Below are positions 28,036 to 37,589 of a DNA stretch of 49,930 bases, in pieces. Numbering within the stretch: position 1 is the stretch's first letter; the number at the start of each line of letters is the position of its first letter. Source of the stretch: Enterococcus crotali (GTDB taxonomy: Bacteria > Bacillota > Bacilli > Lactobacillales > Enterococcaceae); the NCBI RefSeq assembly GCF_000633635.1, contig NZ_AYPQ01000004.1, positions 134,352 through 184,281 on the forward strand. Reading direction: 5' to 3'. The notes beneath the pieces are model-generated. The model was given only the letters and a program-made list of their open reading frames with translations, searched no databases and was not told the origin of the DNA. Both the position numbers and the translations under genes were made by a program.

Positions 28036-29534
28036 ATGCAAAATTCTTTTATGGGAAAAAAAGAACGGACAAAGTTTGAATTGTTTAAGTCGATTGTTTT
28101 CTCAAAAAATGGGTTGAGTTTTAATGATTTACTACTAAAGTATGGTCTTACAAAAAGTACACTCAGTAGATATCTTCATGATTTGTCGCAGGAAGTAGAA
28201 GAAGCTTTTGAGGAAAAAGTCCATTTAAGCCAAAATGTGCAGACAGGACTGTATCAACTTGAAACACAAGAGGCATACAGCATCGGCTATTTGATCGATT
28301 ACCTTCATTTATTCTATGTGGAAAGAAGTGGTGTTTTTTTCATCTTAGATGTGTTGCTAAAAAAACGTTATATCTCAATTGAAGCTATGGCGTTAGATTT
28401 GCATATGAGTAGTTCATCGGTATACAAACAATTACGAGCATTGAAACAGATGGTGGCACCATTTGGAGGGAAGATTTCATTTAATCAACTGACTAGCCCT
28501 TTGACAGGCAATGAGATTGGGGTTCGTTTGTTCAGCTTTTTTTCCTATTGGTCAGTGTTTAAATCAACGGAGTTTGACAATAAAAATTATCCTGAATCAT
28601 GGCTAGATTTAAAAGAAATCGAAGGTTATTTTGACCATGCCTCTTCTCTTTCAGAATCTCAAAAGGCGAAATTACGGTTTATACAGCTGATTACGTTAAG
28701 AAGAGCGCTTTGGCAAAAGAACTATATTGAGCCTTCTAAAGCTTTTTTAGCAGATATAGCCTATTTTGATACGAAGGATACAGAGTTATTGCCCTTACTT
28801 AAAAGTCTGTTGACAGATGAACAATATCAAAAGGAACGTGCACTATTAGTCTACGCAACAAGAGGGTTGATTTATAATCTTGATTCGCTTGAAACAAAAA
28901 AGAAAATCGTGCAAGCGTATCAGCAGTCTTCGCTAGAAATCGCAGCTTACACAACAAAGCTGATATCAGAGGTACAACAAGAATTTGACTTAGATTATAC
29001 GGAAGAAGGATTTACAAACTTTTATTTTTATCTAATCATTTTATTGATCTATATCAAACATATCAATATGGATATCTCTGGTTATTATAAAAATGGGCTC
29101 TCCTTTCTGCCAATGATCGATTACAATGAAGTAAACGAGAATATCCTTCAAAGAATTGCTGAGATCGTTGCGCGGCAAGACTTTTACTCGAAGATAAATA
29201 AGCAATCATTGCCAGGGGTCATGGCAATTTTATCATTGACGATTTACTCAGGTATTTATTTAAATAAAAAATCGGTTGTATCCAGATTTGTGTCATCTTT
29301 AACAATAGTCTGATTTTGGCAGACAATATAAAAAAAGCGATTTTGGATGTATACAATCAGGAACGGATCCATTTTACGAATGATGTCATGGCAGCAGACT
29401 TAGTTATATCAGACTCTTACGAGGCCGTTGAACCAGAAACGGAGCACTTCTATTTTGATGAGCAGCTGAATCCAGAGCAGTGGAAACAGATGTTAGATGT
29501 GATCAATCAAATTTTCTATAGAACGATTTTTTAA
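28036..29534 (+). pseudogene. Mga-like transcriptional regulator, interrupted by a one-base deletion
   Basis: The frame from ATG 28036 (AGGGAGG upstream) ends at 29313; the remaining coding sequence continues in the next frame to 29534. Adding one T at 29298-29300 gives VSSFNNSLILADNIKKA across the junction and a product of 499 residues, the usual Mga size. The N-terminus has two helix-turn-helix regions (GLSFNDLLLKYGLTKSTLSRYL and ISIEAMALDLHMSSSSVYKQL), followed by PRD-like helical regions and a C-terminal EIIB-like part (ADLVISDSYE). It stands directly upstream of WxL locus 2, as the other Mga-like gene stands next to locus 1, so it is the likely activator of that locus. Confidence 0.8.
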
Positions 29535-29606
29535 ATAAAACAGAACCAATTGTCAGGAATATACTTTTTTTATCACTGTATTATCATTATTAATTATCTT
29601 TTATAG

Positions 29607-29642
29607 GGTTGAAGCAAAGCATGTATGTGTTTTGTTTCGACC
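29607..29642 (+). terminator. Terminator after the Mga-like gene
   Basis: GGTTGAAGCAAAGCA (29607-29621) pairs with 29628-29642, using some G-U pairs, and is followed by six T. It separates the regulator from WxL locus 2. Confidence 0.75.
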
Positions 29643-29694
29643 TTTTTTGTTCGATGAATACTGGGTTTTGAAATAAAGAACTGTTGTTTTTTTG

Positions 29695-29747
29695 TTTTGA
29701 AACAGATTGTTTCAAAAATATACAAATTTTTTCTGAAAAAAATTGTA
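29695..29747. promoter_or_regulatory. Two adjacent inverted repeats upstream of WxL locus 2
   Basis: TTTTGAAACA (29695-29704) and its exact complement (29708-29717) flank GAT. Directly after, TACAAATTTTTT (29721-29732) and a near-complement (29736-29747, one mismatch) flank CTG. Both have a 3-base centre and lie 70-120 bases before the WxL gene, so they are good operator candidates for the Mga-like regulator or another dimeric protein. They could also form RNA hairpins. Confidence 0.5.
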
Positions 29748-29817
29748 TTATTTCATAGTAATGAAAAAAGTAGCTTATGCTAGCGCTATAGAATGAAATA
29801 AGCGGATCGGAGAATCG

Positions 29818-32223
29818 ATGAAAAAAAACATATTTAGTTTACTCATTTTGTTTTTCTGTCTATTATATACCATTTTAAAAATGGATGTGACCTTTGCAGA
29901 GACTATTTCTCCGCCGTTAGGTTATCCATTAGGTGTTTCCACAAAAACAAATTTAACAGCTGGCGGTACGCTGTACTTTAATACCGATCAACTGCAGGAC
30001 AAACAACTTGTCGGCCAGTTTATGGCAAAAAATATAACCTCTAACGGCTCATCTGGCTTGTCTAAAGGTGGTTTCCAAAATTATCAAGGTGCGACTGGGA
30101 ATTGGGAGCTAGAACAACTTGATCCGGCTGTCGTGTCTGAATCGATCACAGGGAGTGATATGATTCGCTGGTATGCAAATGAAACAAGCTTTAAATACGT
30201 AGATGGCGAAAACTTACATTACTATTTAGGGAATCTGCCTACAGATGAGGAAATGAATGCGGCATTTCAGTATTATCCAAGCTTGCGGGCTAATTTTGCG
30301 GATAGAATATACAATGGCTCGCTTGAAACATTTCCATCGTTTACTGAGAATGGTATTTCTAATTTTTCTCAACTAACGGCTAATATTCAAACAGTTAGTG
30401 ATTACTATGCATCCTTGATCGATACTGATCAAGCTGTAGCCTATAATTCGGCGGTTCAAATAGCAGAGGTAAATACAGAGCAAAAAGTAGTAAATCCCAA
30501 CGACTGGGGCGGACAGTCTTCGATTCAGCTCAATATTGCTTTGAAAAAAGGGGTGACAGAACAGGCTGTGGTCATCGTTGATGTAGATGGTCAAATCGAG
30601 CATTTCAAAAACGCTCAGGATATTTCAATCAACTATACAAATTATGATCCAGATACGATGTTGCCACCTTATGTATTTATTAATTACAAACACTTCCCAT
30701 CGTTTAATTTTAGCGGAAGTACCTTTTTCCATGCGACAGCCTATCCTAGTTTGCCAGGAACTGAAGAATATGATTTTGAGGGAAATAAAGGCGTCTTTTT
30801 TGAACGAAAATATGCCGATAAGGCAGTGCCTTTGATCAAATCGGATAGTCATACGGTTTCTGAAGAATTGAAAGATAAAACGTACAAAATCGCGACCCAT
30901 CTCGTTCATAATTTTAATGATGAGGAACAAGAAATCCAATTTAGAAGCAATGCCTCATTGTTTATAGGAACAGTATTGGCACCGCGAGCTTCTGTCACGC
31001 TCGATGATACACAAGGTCGAGTGTTGGGAAGTGTTATTTCTGGATATGATATTCACACGAATATGCCGATCGACACTGAAGAGAGCACTGCAATGTTTGA
31101 TTACGGTGATTTTCCAGGATTAGGAGATATCGTTGGCGGTGAAGAGCTTGAAGCACCAGTCAAAGTTGGAGAACAGTTTAATTACGTTGGAACTGAAAAA
31201 AGAAAACTATATACAATTTCTCAAAAAGTACCAGCATACTCCTCACGATTTTTGATCCAGTCGCTAAACATAACTGATACATTGGCAGATTCATTGAGGA
31301 TCGCAGCTTCTGATGTGGGGATCATTGATGAAACAGGGGCTGACGCGGCTGATTATTTTACAGTCAGTGAAAATACTGAAAATCAATTGATGATCGAAGC
31401 GAAAGCGGAGAGCTTGAAGAATGAAGCCTTTTATGGGAAAACCTATACATTTGAACTAAACGGTAGTTTAGAGCTTAGTCAAGAAGAGCTGGCAAGTGCA
31501 GCGGCAGATCAAATCAAGATCCCAAATACAGCCGTTGTTACTGCAAACGAGGAAGAAAAAGTCAGTAATCAAGCTATTCTAGAAGCAGATTTCGTTCAAG
31601 GAAAACCAGTTTTTGTGAAATATTTAAATGAAGATGGGCAAGAGATTGCGCCCACCGAAACGTTGACAGGAAAAATCAGTCAGGCGTATCAAAGCAAGGC
31701 GAAGGACATTTCAGGCTATACGCTAAAAGCAACACCAGAAAATGAATCTGGAACCTTTTCGGATGAAGAACAGACAGTTGTTTATAAGTATCAAGGCCAT
31801 CTAACCTTTTCGGGTGTGCCTACGCAGATCAGCTTTGGGACGCATGCCTTGTCTGCCAAGGATGAAGAATATAAAATCGAATCAAAAGATCGAGATATCA
31901 TCGTGAAAGATACGCGTGTCTTAGGCTCTAGTTGGCAATTAAGGGCAACCTTGAGTAAACCTTTGACAGGAAGTAAGACCAAACATGTTTTAACAGATGC
32001 ACTATTTTATGTAAAAGCTGGGCAATCTGTTCCGATCCGTTCCGATTCATCAGCAACGATTGAATCAGCAGTAACGGCAACCCATGATGATTACAATGTG
32101 ACGCATGATTGGAATACGTCAGGTGATGGATTGGAAATAGCGGTGAAATCAGGAGACGCATTAGCAGATCAATATTCTGGCGAAATTAGCTGGGATTTAT
32201 ACGATGTTGTATCCAATGATTGA
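29818..32223 (+). CDS. Large WxL protein with choice-of-anchor A, MucBP and WxL domains
   Basis: The 801-residue product has a signal peptide (about 1-27), a region resembling the choice-of-anchor A fold (about 38-412, ending with ASVTLDDTQGRVLGSVISG), a D2/isopeptide-like domain (about 440-595), one MucBP repeat (about 597-660, VFVKYLNEDGQEIAP to TVVYKYQG) and a C-terminal WxL domain (about 662-801) with SWQLRAT and ISWDLYD. It should sit on the wall through the WxL domain and present the rest outward; MucBP repeats suggest mucin or glycan contact. CGGATCGGAGAATCG precedes ATG 29818. It is the first gene of a four-gene operon. A different domain set from the large protein of locus 1 suggests a different ligand. 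Confidence 0.9.
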   Translation: MKKNIFSLLILFFCLLYTILKMDVTFAETISPPLGYPLGVSTKTNLTAGGTLYFNTDQLQDKQLVGQFMAKNITSNGSSGLSKGGFQNYQGATGNWELEQLDPAVVSESITGSDMIRWYANETSFKYVDGENLHYYLGNLPTDEEMNAAFQYYPSLRANFADRIYNGSLETFPSFTENGISNFSQLTANIQTVSDYYASLIDTDQAVAYNSAVQIAEVNTEQKVVNPNDWGGQSSIQLNIALKKGVTEQAVVIVDVDGQIEHFKNAQDISINYTNYDPDTMLPPYVFINYKHFPSFNFSGSTFFHATAYPSLPGTEEYDFEGNKGVFFERKYADKAVPLIKSDSHTVSEELKDKTYKIATHLVHNFNDEEQEIQFRSNASLFIGTVLAPRASVTLDDTQGRVLGSVISGYDIHTNMPIDTEESTAMFDYGDFPGLGDIVGGEELEAPVKVGEQFNYVGTEKRKLYTISQKVPAYSSRFLIQSLNITDTLADSLRIAASDVGIIDETGADAADYFTVSENTENQLMIEAKAESLKNEAFYGKTYTFELNGSLELSQEELASAAADQIKIPNTAVVTANEEEKVSNQAILEADFVQGKPVFVKYLNEDGQEIAPTETLTGKISQAYQSKAKDISGYTLKATPENESGTFSDEEQTVVYKYQGHLTFSGVPTQISFGTHALSAKDEEYKIESKDRDIIVKDTRVLGSSWQLRATLSKPLTGSKTKHVLTDALFYVKAGQSVPIRSDSSATIESAVTATHDDYNVTHDWNTSGDGLEIAVKSGDALADQYSGEISWDLYDVVSND

Positions 32224-32236
32224 AAGGTGTTCAACG

Positions 32237-32515
32237 GTGAAAAGCAAAAAAAGAAAATGGGTTCAATTATTGATCATCAGTTGTTATTTTGTCTATTTAA
32301 TTGGAATGAATGAAAGTTATGCGGCAGAAAATGCCAAAGCAACTGTAGGTTTTTATGAAATAAAGAAAAAAGAACAACGAGAGACAGATGCTTTGCCGAG
32401 TACAGGCGAACGTCCAACTGACCGGATTTTACGAATAAGTGGCATATCCATTCTGTTATTTATAACTGAAATGATATCATATAGAATTTTAATGAACGGG
32501 AGAGAATTTAAATGA
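32237..32515 (+). CDS. Small LPxTG cell-wall-anchored protein
   Basis: The 92-residue product has a signal peptide (about 1-28, ending SYA-AEN), a short mature part (about 29-52) and a sorting signal: LPSTG, a hydrophobic segment and a basic tail (NGREFK). It should be attached to peptidoglycan by sortase A. GTG 32237 is chosen because GAAAGGTG lies before it; a longer reading from ATG 32204 begins inside the large WxL gene. The last bases overlap the following WxL gene (ATGA at 32512), giving translational coupling. Its locus 1 counterpart has FPKTN. Confidence 0.8.
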   Translation: MKSKKRKWVQLLIISCYFVYLIGMNESYAAENAKATVGFYEIKKKEQRETDALPSTGERPTDRILRISGISILLFITEMISYRILMNGREFK

Positions 32516-33096
32516 AAGCAAACAAAATTTTAGTAGGAATTGCAGCAATATCAATGATTTTTAGCGGAAGCATCATCGTTAGTGCGGAAGAAATTGAAAA
32601 CCAAGAATCAACGAGTGATATCGGTTTTACTTCACCAACAGACGGTGCATTGACGCTATTGAATGTCGCTGATCTTGATTTTGGTTCAAATCCGATTTCA
32701 GCAAAAGATGAAGTGTATACAAATAAAACAGAAACAGCGACAACAGTTCAAGATATTCGTGGGACAGAAGCTGGCTGGATCGTCCAAGTTGCACAAGAAG
32801 GACAATTAAAAGCAGGCGAAAAACAATTGACGAATGCTCAGATCACGTTGAAAACACCAACTATTTCAGAAAAATCAACTGGCTCTGCTACGGCTAAAAC
32901 AGAGGTTGTCTTAAATACAGATGGCTCTGCTGCAACAATTTTAGAAGCTGGAAAAGGATTGGGAAATGGTGTGACGATCGAAAACTTTGATAAAGATGCT
33001 GCTACATTAGAAGTACCAGGTGAAACAGTTAAAGTAGCAAAACAATACGAAACAACCCTAACTTGGACATTATTAGATCAACCAACAAATAGCTAA
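32512..33096 (+). CDS. Short WxL-domain protein
   Basis: The 194-residue product has a signal peptide (about 1-25, ending VSA-EEI) and a WxL domain. The first motif reads GWIVQVA, so Val stands where Leu is usual, and the second TWTLLDQ is standard. NVADLDFGSNPISAKDE corresponds to the conserved start of the WxL domain. It overlaps the LPxTG gene by 4 bases and is followed by a hairpin (33105-33145) before the WxL-interacting protein gene. It should bind the wall and the partner protein encoded next. It is shorter than the locus 1 counterpart and lacks its Pro-rich linker. Confidence 0.92.
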   Translation: MKANKILVGIAAISMIFSGSIIVSAEEIENQESTSDIGFTSPTDGALTLLNVADLDFGSNPISAKDEVYTNKTETATTVQDIRGTEAGWIVQVAQEGQLKAGEKQLTNAQITLKTPTISEKSTGSATAKTEVVLNTDGSAATILEAGKGLGNGVTIENFDKDAATLEVPGETVKVAKQYETTLTWTLLDQPTNS

Positions 33097-33104
33097 TACA
33101 CATG

Positions 33105-33145
33105 AGAGCGTGGTACAGAGGAAATAATGCGTCTGACCACGCTCT
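33105..33145 (+). terminator. Hairpin between the WxL gene and the WxL-interacting protein gene
   Basis: AGAGCGTGGT (33105-33114) pairs exactly with ACCACGCTCT (33136-33145). No clear T-run follows, so it may be a partial terminator, an RNA processing site or a stability element. Its position matches the hairpin in locus 1 at 17771-17810. Confidence 0.5.
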
Positions 33146-33183
33146 ATGTACATACATAGAAACAAAAAAATGGAGGAATTTAC

Positions 33184-34236
33184 ATGTTAAAACGAACGCT
33201 TAAAGGTTTATTGCCGCTGACAGTTTTTGTATTCGGGTGCTTGGTAGGAACGCTGAATGTTTGGGCTCAAGAGGCAGATTATGAGGTCAAAGCTATTCCT
33301 TCGACAAAGCAAGTAGACAAAACGAAAACCTATTTTGATTTAAGACTTGATCCAGAGGAAAAGCATGTGATAACCGTCACTGTAACGAACCAATCAGATC
33401 AAGAACGAACCATCAATACGAAAGTCAAAACAGCTACAACCAATACCAATGGAGTAGTTGAGTACCTTAAGAGTGATCAAAATCAATCCATCGACTTACC
33501 GTATAATCTGAGTAAACTCGTTAAAACAAACGCCTCAAAAATTATCTTAGCTCCTCATGAATCAAAAAACGTTGACTATGAGATCACAATGCCTAAAGAC
33601 GATTTTTCTGGGGTTTTATCTGGCGGTATTATTTTTACAAGCGAGAATAAAGCCAAAGCACAAGAAACAACTGCTGATGTTGCTATAAATAACCAATTTG
33701 GTTATGTGATCGCACTAGTTTTACATGGAAAAAAAGAGGTTGCACCTGATTTACAATTATCCAAGGTAAGCTTAGGTCAAATCAATAATAGAAATACGGT
33801 TTTTGCTCAGTTAGCCAACCCAAAAGCAGCCTATTTGAATCGTTTAAACGTCACAGTCAAGATTCGAAAGGAAAATACTGACAAAACACTTTATGAAACG
33901 AAAAAGAGTGATCTGCAAATGGCACCGAATTCCGTATTTAACTATCCCGTAAGCTTGCAGGAAACGGAATTTAAACCAGGGAAATATCTTTTAGCAGTCC
34001 ATGCAGAATCAAAAGGAAAAATCTGGGATTTTGAAGAAGGATTTGAAATCAAGGGAAAAGAAGCTAAAAAGTTAAACGAACAAGCCTATATCCATCATGA
34101 TAAACATAATTATCTGCTCTATATCATTGTAATCGTGATTTTGTTGTTATTGATCCTGTTATTTATTTTATACAGAAAAAGACAACAAAAAATCAAAGCA
34201 CTAGAAGAACAAGTCGCAGCATTGAAAAAAGAGTGA
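33184..34236 (+). CDS. WxL-interacting protein (DUF916 plus DUF3324), membrane anchored
   Basis: The 350-residue product has a signal peptide (about 1-28), a DUF916 domain (about 32-158, starting YEVKAIPSTKQ, with DDFSGVLSGGIIF), a DUF3324 domain (about 165-295, with LQMAPNSVFNYPVSL), a membrane segment (about 308-331) and a short basic tail ending in a small coiled-coil-like stretch (ALEEQVAALKKE). It should hold WxL proteins and peptidoglycan close to the membrane. The match to the locus 1 protein at MAPNS and the overall layout is clear, but the tails differ. TGGAGGAATTTAC precedes the ATG. Confidence 0.9.
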   Translation: MLKRTLKGLLPLTVFVFGCLVGTLNVWAQEADYEVKAIPSTKQVDKTKTYFDLRLDPEEKHVITVTVTNQSDQERTINTKVKTATTNTNGVVEYLKSDQNQSIDLPYNLSKLVKTNASKIILAPHESKNVDYEITMPKDDFSGVLSGGIIFTSENKAKAQETTADVAINNQFGYVIALVLHGKKEVAPDLQLSKVSLGQINNRNTVFAQLANPKAAYLNRLNVTVKIRKENTDKTLYETKKSDLQMAPNSVFNYPVSLQETEFKPGKYLLAVHAESKGKIWDFEEGFEIKGKEAKKLNEQAYIHHDKHNYLLYIIVIVILLLLILLFILYRKRQQKIKALEEQVAALKKE

Positions 34237-34267
34237 GGGCACAAGCAATAGGCAAGATATACGTGTT

Positions 34268-34310
34268 AAGGTGTGAAACAAAAGTGATTTTTCCTTTTGC
34301 TTCACGCCTT
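34268..34310 (+). terminator. Terminator of WxL locus 2
   Basis: A 17-base stem (34268-34284 with 34294-34310, wobble or mismatch at two places) with a 9-base loop is followed by TTTTTT. The rest of the 34237-34612 spacer holds no convincing gene; a 72-codon frame there crosses this terminator. Confidence 0.85.
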
Positions 34311-34532
34311 TTTTCTATGGTTTATAATTGTAAATGTATGGTATACAATAAACAAAAACTCAGAGTAGGCAATCAAAAGGGAGAGATCCAACCTATTGAT
34401 TTATTGCATCAACAAGTGCAAGCAACCAGGCGCTCATTTGTCTGTGTCTGAATTACTTATTTTTCTACTTTGCAGGCGGGTATGTAAGAGAACTTTGAAA
34501 CGGGGGAAGTTGTTGTTTTATTTTCCGTAAAC

Positions 34533-34561
34533 TGTTGATTTTGCTGGAATTATGTTAAAAT
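34533..34561 (+). promoter_or_regulatory. Probable promoter of the ricA-mutS-mutL operon
   Basis: An extended -10 TGTTAAAAT (34553-34561) with a weak -35 (TGTTGA, 34533-34538) at 17-base spacing lies 52 bases before the first gene. Confidence 0.5.
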
Positions 34562-34612
34562 AAGTAGACTTGTCTTGCAACAAAATCTTACCCAGAATAA
34601 AGGTGTGAAATC

Positions 34613-34981
34613 ATGGAGTTATCCATTACAGATAAAAGAATCAACGAAGAATTAATGAAATTATTGGCCTTACTTGGTGAGGACGAATTGATTCAACGAT
34701 ATAAAGAGCTAGAAGAAAAAGTCCAAAATAACGAAAAACTCACTGGGTTGGTGGAACAAATCAAAGCCGCTCAAAAAGATGCGGTTCAATTTGCACATTA
34801 TGACAAACCAGAAGCAGAAAAAGCTGCCATCAAACGAGCGGATGAATTGACGAAAGAATTTGATGAGCATCCTTTAGTTGTAGCATATCGAGAACAACTG
34901 ATGGAAGCAAACGACCTTTTACAACACGTCACAGACATGATCCAATATAGAATTAACGAAGAACTAGAGAAGGAAGGGTAA
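34613..34981 (+). CDS. ymcA: YlbF/YmcA (RicA/RicF) family protein
   Basis: The 122-residue product is all-helical and acidic/basic-rich, as in the YlbF/YmcA family. In Bacillus YmcA, YlbF and YaaT form a complex that steers RNase Y and mRNA maturation. The location directly before mutS matches ymcA of Bacillus, so YmcA (RicA) is preferred over YlbF on context. AAGGTGTGAAATC precedes ATG 34613. The gene ends 2 bases before mutS, pointing to co-transcription. Confidence 0.8.
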   Translation: MELSITDKRINEELMKLLALLGEDELIQRYKELEEKVQNNEKLTGLVEQIKAAQKDAVQFAHYDKPEAEKAAIKRADELTKEFDEHPLVVAYREQLMEANDLLQHVTDMIQYRINEELEKEG

Positions 34982-34983
34982 CA

Positions 34984-37551
34984 ATGCCTCAAAAAACGAA
35001 AAACACACCCATGATGGAACAATACTTAGCAATCAAAGACCAATACCAAGATGCGTTTCTATTTTACCGATTAGGTGACTTTTATGAAATGTTTTATGAA
35101 GATGCGATCAATGCGTCGCAGGTATTGGAATTAACTTTAACTAGCCGCAACCGCAATGCAGATGACCCGATTCCAATGTGTGGAATTCCTCATCATGCAG
35201 CACAAGGCTATATCGACACATTGATTGAAAAAGGCTATAAAGTAGCTATTTGTGAACAAGTAGAAGATCCTAAGACCACTAAAGGAATGGTTAAACGCGA
35301 AGTCGTTCAGCTGATTACACCTGGAACGGTCATGACCAGTAAAGGACTAGATGCCAAAGACAACAACTATTTAACGGCGATCGTTGAAGCGGATGGTGCT
35401 TTTGGTTTAGCCTATGTTGATTTAAGTACAGGGGAGCTAAAAACAGCCGTTTTAAGCGATGAAGATGCAGTAATCAATGAAGCTTCAGCGCTGCAAACTA
35501 AAGAAATCGTATTAGGTAGCGAATTATCAGAGATGTTACAACAAACATTAAAAGACCGTTTGAATATTATTTTCTCAGAACAAAAGCAAGCCGAAGAAAA
35601 TGCTGAATTTAGCTTTTTGACAAGTGAATTGACCCAGCCGTTGGAGGTTGAAGTAACGGGCAAATTATTGACCTATTTAACTGTGACCCAAAAACGAGGT
35701 TTGTCACATATTCAAAAAGCAGTAGAATATCAACCCGATCATTTCTTAAAAATGGATCATTATTCTAAATTCAACTTAGAATTGACTCAATCGATTCGAA
35801 CAGGTTTGAAAAAAGGAACCTTATTATGGCTACTAGATGAAACCAAAACTGCAATGGGCGGTCGTTTGCTAAAGCAATGGCTAGATCGTCCGTTGATCCA
35901 GGAAAAACAAATCCAAACGCGGCAAGAAATGGTTCAATCGTTATTGAACGCTTACTTTGAACGTGTCGACTTACAATCTACATTGACAAAAGTCTATGAT
36001 TTAGAGCGTTTGGCTGGTCGTGTAGCGTTTGGAAATGTGAATGGACGTGACCTGATTCAACTGAAGACTTCATTAGAACAAGTGCCGTTGGTTCGTGAGT
36101 TGATCGTTGGTATCAACCAAGGTGAGTGGAATGACTTATTATTAGATCTAAATCCAGCTGAAGATATCGTTGAACTAATCAACAAAGCTATCAATGAAGA
36201 AGCACCTCTAGCAATCACAGAAGGAAATATCATCAAAGACAACTACAATGAAAAATTAGATGAATACCGCGATGCGATGCGTCATGGCAAACAATGGTTA
36301 GCGGAATTAGAGGCTAAAGAACGCCAAGAGACAGGTATAAAAACTTTGAAAGTAGGATTTAATCGAGTGTTTGGTTATTACATCGAAGTGACGAAATCCA
36401 ACTTAGCCAACCTAGAAGAAGGCAAATATGAACGCAAACAAACCCTAGCAAACGCGGAACGTTTTATCACCCCTGAACTAAAAGAAATGGAAACATTGAT
36501 TTTAGAAGCAGAAGAAAAATCAGTAGATCTAGAATATCAATTATTCCTAGAAGTCCGAGAAAAAGTCAAAGCCAATATCGAACGTCTGCAAAAACTAGCA
36601 AAAACAATCAGCGCAGTTGATGTCTTGCAAGCTTTTGCTACGGTCAGTGAACGATACCAATATGTTCGTCCAATACTAAAAAGCAACAGCAAAGAATTGC
36701 ATATCGTTGAAGGGCGCCATCCTGTTGTGGAAAAAGTATTGGGGCATCAAGAATATATCCCAAACAGTGTTCATATGAATAAAGACAATATCATTTTATT
36801 GATCACTGGACCAAATATGTCAGGTAAAAGTACGTATATGCGCCAACTAGCATTAACAGTAGTAATGGCTCAAATCGGCTGTTTTGTACCAGCTGAATCA
36901 GCGGAATTACCGATTTTTGATCAAATTTTTACAAGAATCGGTGCATCAGATGATTTGATCGCAGGTCAAAGTACCTTTATGGTGGAGATGATGGAAGCCA
37001 ATCAAGCATTGCGTCATGCTACGCCAAATAGCTTGATTTTATTCGATGAATTAGGCCGAGGAACGGCAACCTATGATGGGATGGCATTAGCCCAAGCGAT
37101 CATTGAATATATCCACCGAGAAGTCAAAGCGAAAACACTGTTTTCTACCCATTACCATGAATTAACGGTCTTAGATGAAAGTCTAACCGGCTTAAAAAAT
37201 ATTCATGTTGGTGCCGTAGAGAAAAATGGCGAAGTCGTCTTCTTGCATAAAATGATGGATGGACCAGCAGATAAAAGTTACGGGATTCATGTCGCTAAAA
37301 TCGCTGGATTACCAAGTGCTTTATTAGAAAGAGCTGCAACCATTCTTTCTGCCTTAGAGTCTGAGGAACAACCGCTTAAAACGATTGAATACCAAGATGA
37401 GATCAAAGAAGATACAGAACAATTATCGCTATTTAAAGAAGTATCGACAGATGAATTAGGTGTGATCGATACTCTGAGGAAAATAAATTTATTGGAAATG
37501 ACACCAATGGACGCGTTAAACAAACTACACGAATTACAAAAAAGAATTTAA
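34984..37551 (+). CDS. mutS: DNA mismatch repair protein MutS
   Basis: MutS finds mismatches and small loops and calls in MutL. The 855-residue product is full length. The mismatch-reading Phe and Glu stand in GDFYEMF (31-37, F33 and E35). Walker [10 protein letters not shown] is at about residue 610, followed by the [12 protein letters not shown] signature and the FSTHYHEL switch. The dimerisation helix-turn-helix region is present near the C-terminus. The Shine-Dalgarno AAGGAAGG overlaps the end of ymcA. There are 38 bases to mutL. No frameshift is seen in this gene, in contrast to mutL. Confidence 0.97.
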   Translation: MPQKTKNTPMMEQYLAIKDQYQDAFLFYRLGDFYEMFYEDAINASQVLELTLTSRNRNADDPIPMCGIPHHAAQGYIDTLIEKGYKVAICEQVEDPKTTKGMVKREVVQLITPGTVMTSKGLDAKDNNYLTAIVEADGAFGLAYVDLSTGELKTAVLSDEDAVINEASALQTKEIVLGSELSEMLQQTLKDRLNIIFSEQKQAEENAEFSFLTSELTQPLEVEVTGKLLTYLTVTQKRGLSHIQKAVEYQPDHFLKMDHYSKFNLELTQSIRTGLKKGTLLWLLDETKTAMGGRLLKQWLDRPLIQEKQIQTRQEMVQSLLNAYFERVDLQSTLTKVYDLERLAGRVAFGNVNGRDLIQLKTSLEQVPLVRELIVGINQGEWNDLLLDLNPAEDIVELINKAINEEAPLAITEGNIIKDNYNEKLDEYRDAMRHGKQWLAELEAKERQETGIKTLKVGFNRVFGYYIEVTKSNLANLEEGKYERKQTLANAERFITPELKEMETLILEAEEKSVDLEYQLFLEVREKVKANIERLQKLAKTISAVDVLQAFATVSERYQYVRPILKSNSKELHIVEGRHPVVEKVLGHQEYIPNSVHMNKDNIILLITGPNMSGKSTYMRQLALTVVMAQIGCFVPAESAELPIFDQIFTRIGASDDLIAGQSTFMVEMMEANQALRHATPNSLILFDELGRGTATYDGMALAQAIIEYIHREVKAKTLFSTHYHELTVLDESLTGLKNIHVGAVEKNGEVVFLHKMMDGPADKSYGIHVAKIAGLPSALLERAATILSALESEEQPLKTIEYQDEIKEDTEQLSLFKEVSTDELGVIDTLRKINLLEMTPMDALNKLHELQKRI

Positions 37552-37589
37552 ACATAAAGAGAAAACTGAGCAAGGAAAGGATCATCTAG

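Noticed and set aside
34233-34451. 72-codon frame overlapping the end of the locus 2 WxL-interacting protein gene
   Set aside because: It runs through the strong terminator at 34268-34310, has no family likeness and no proper Shine-Dalgarno.
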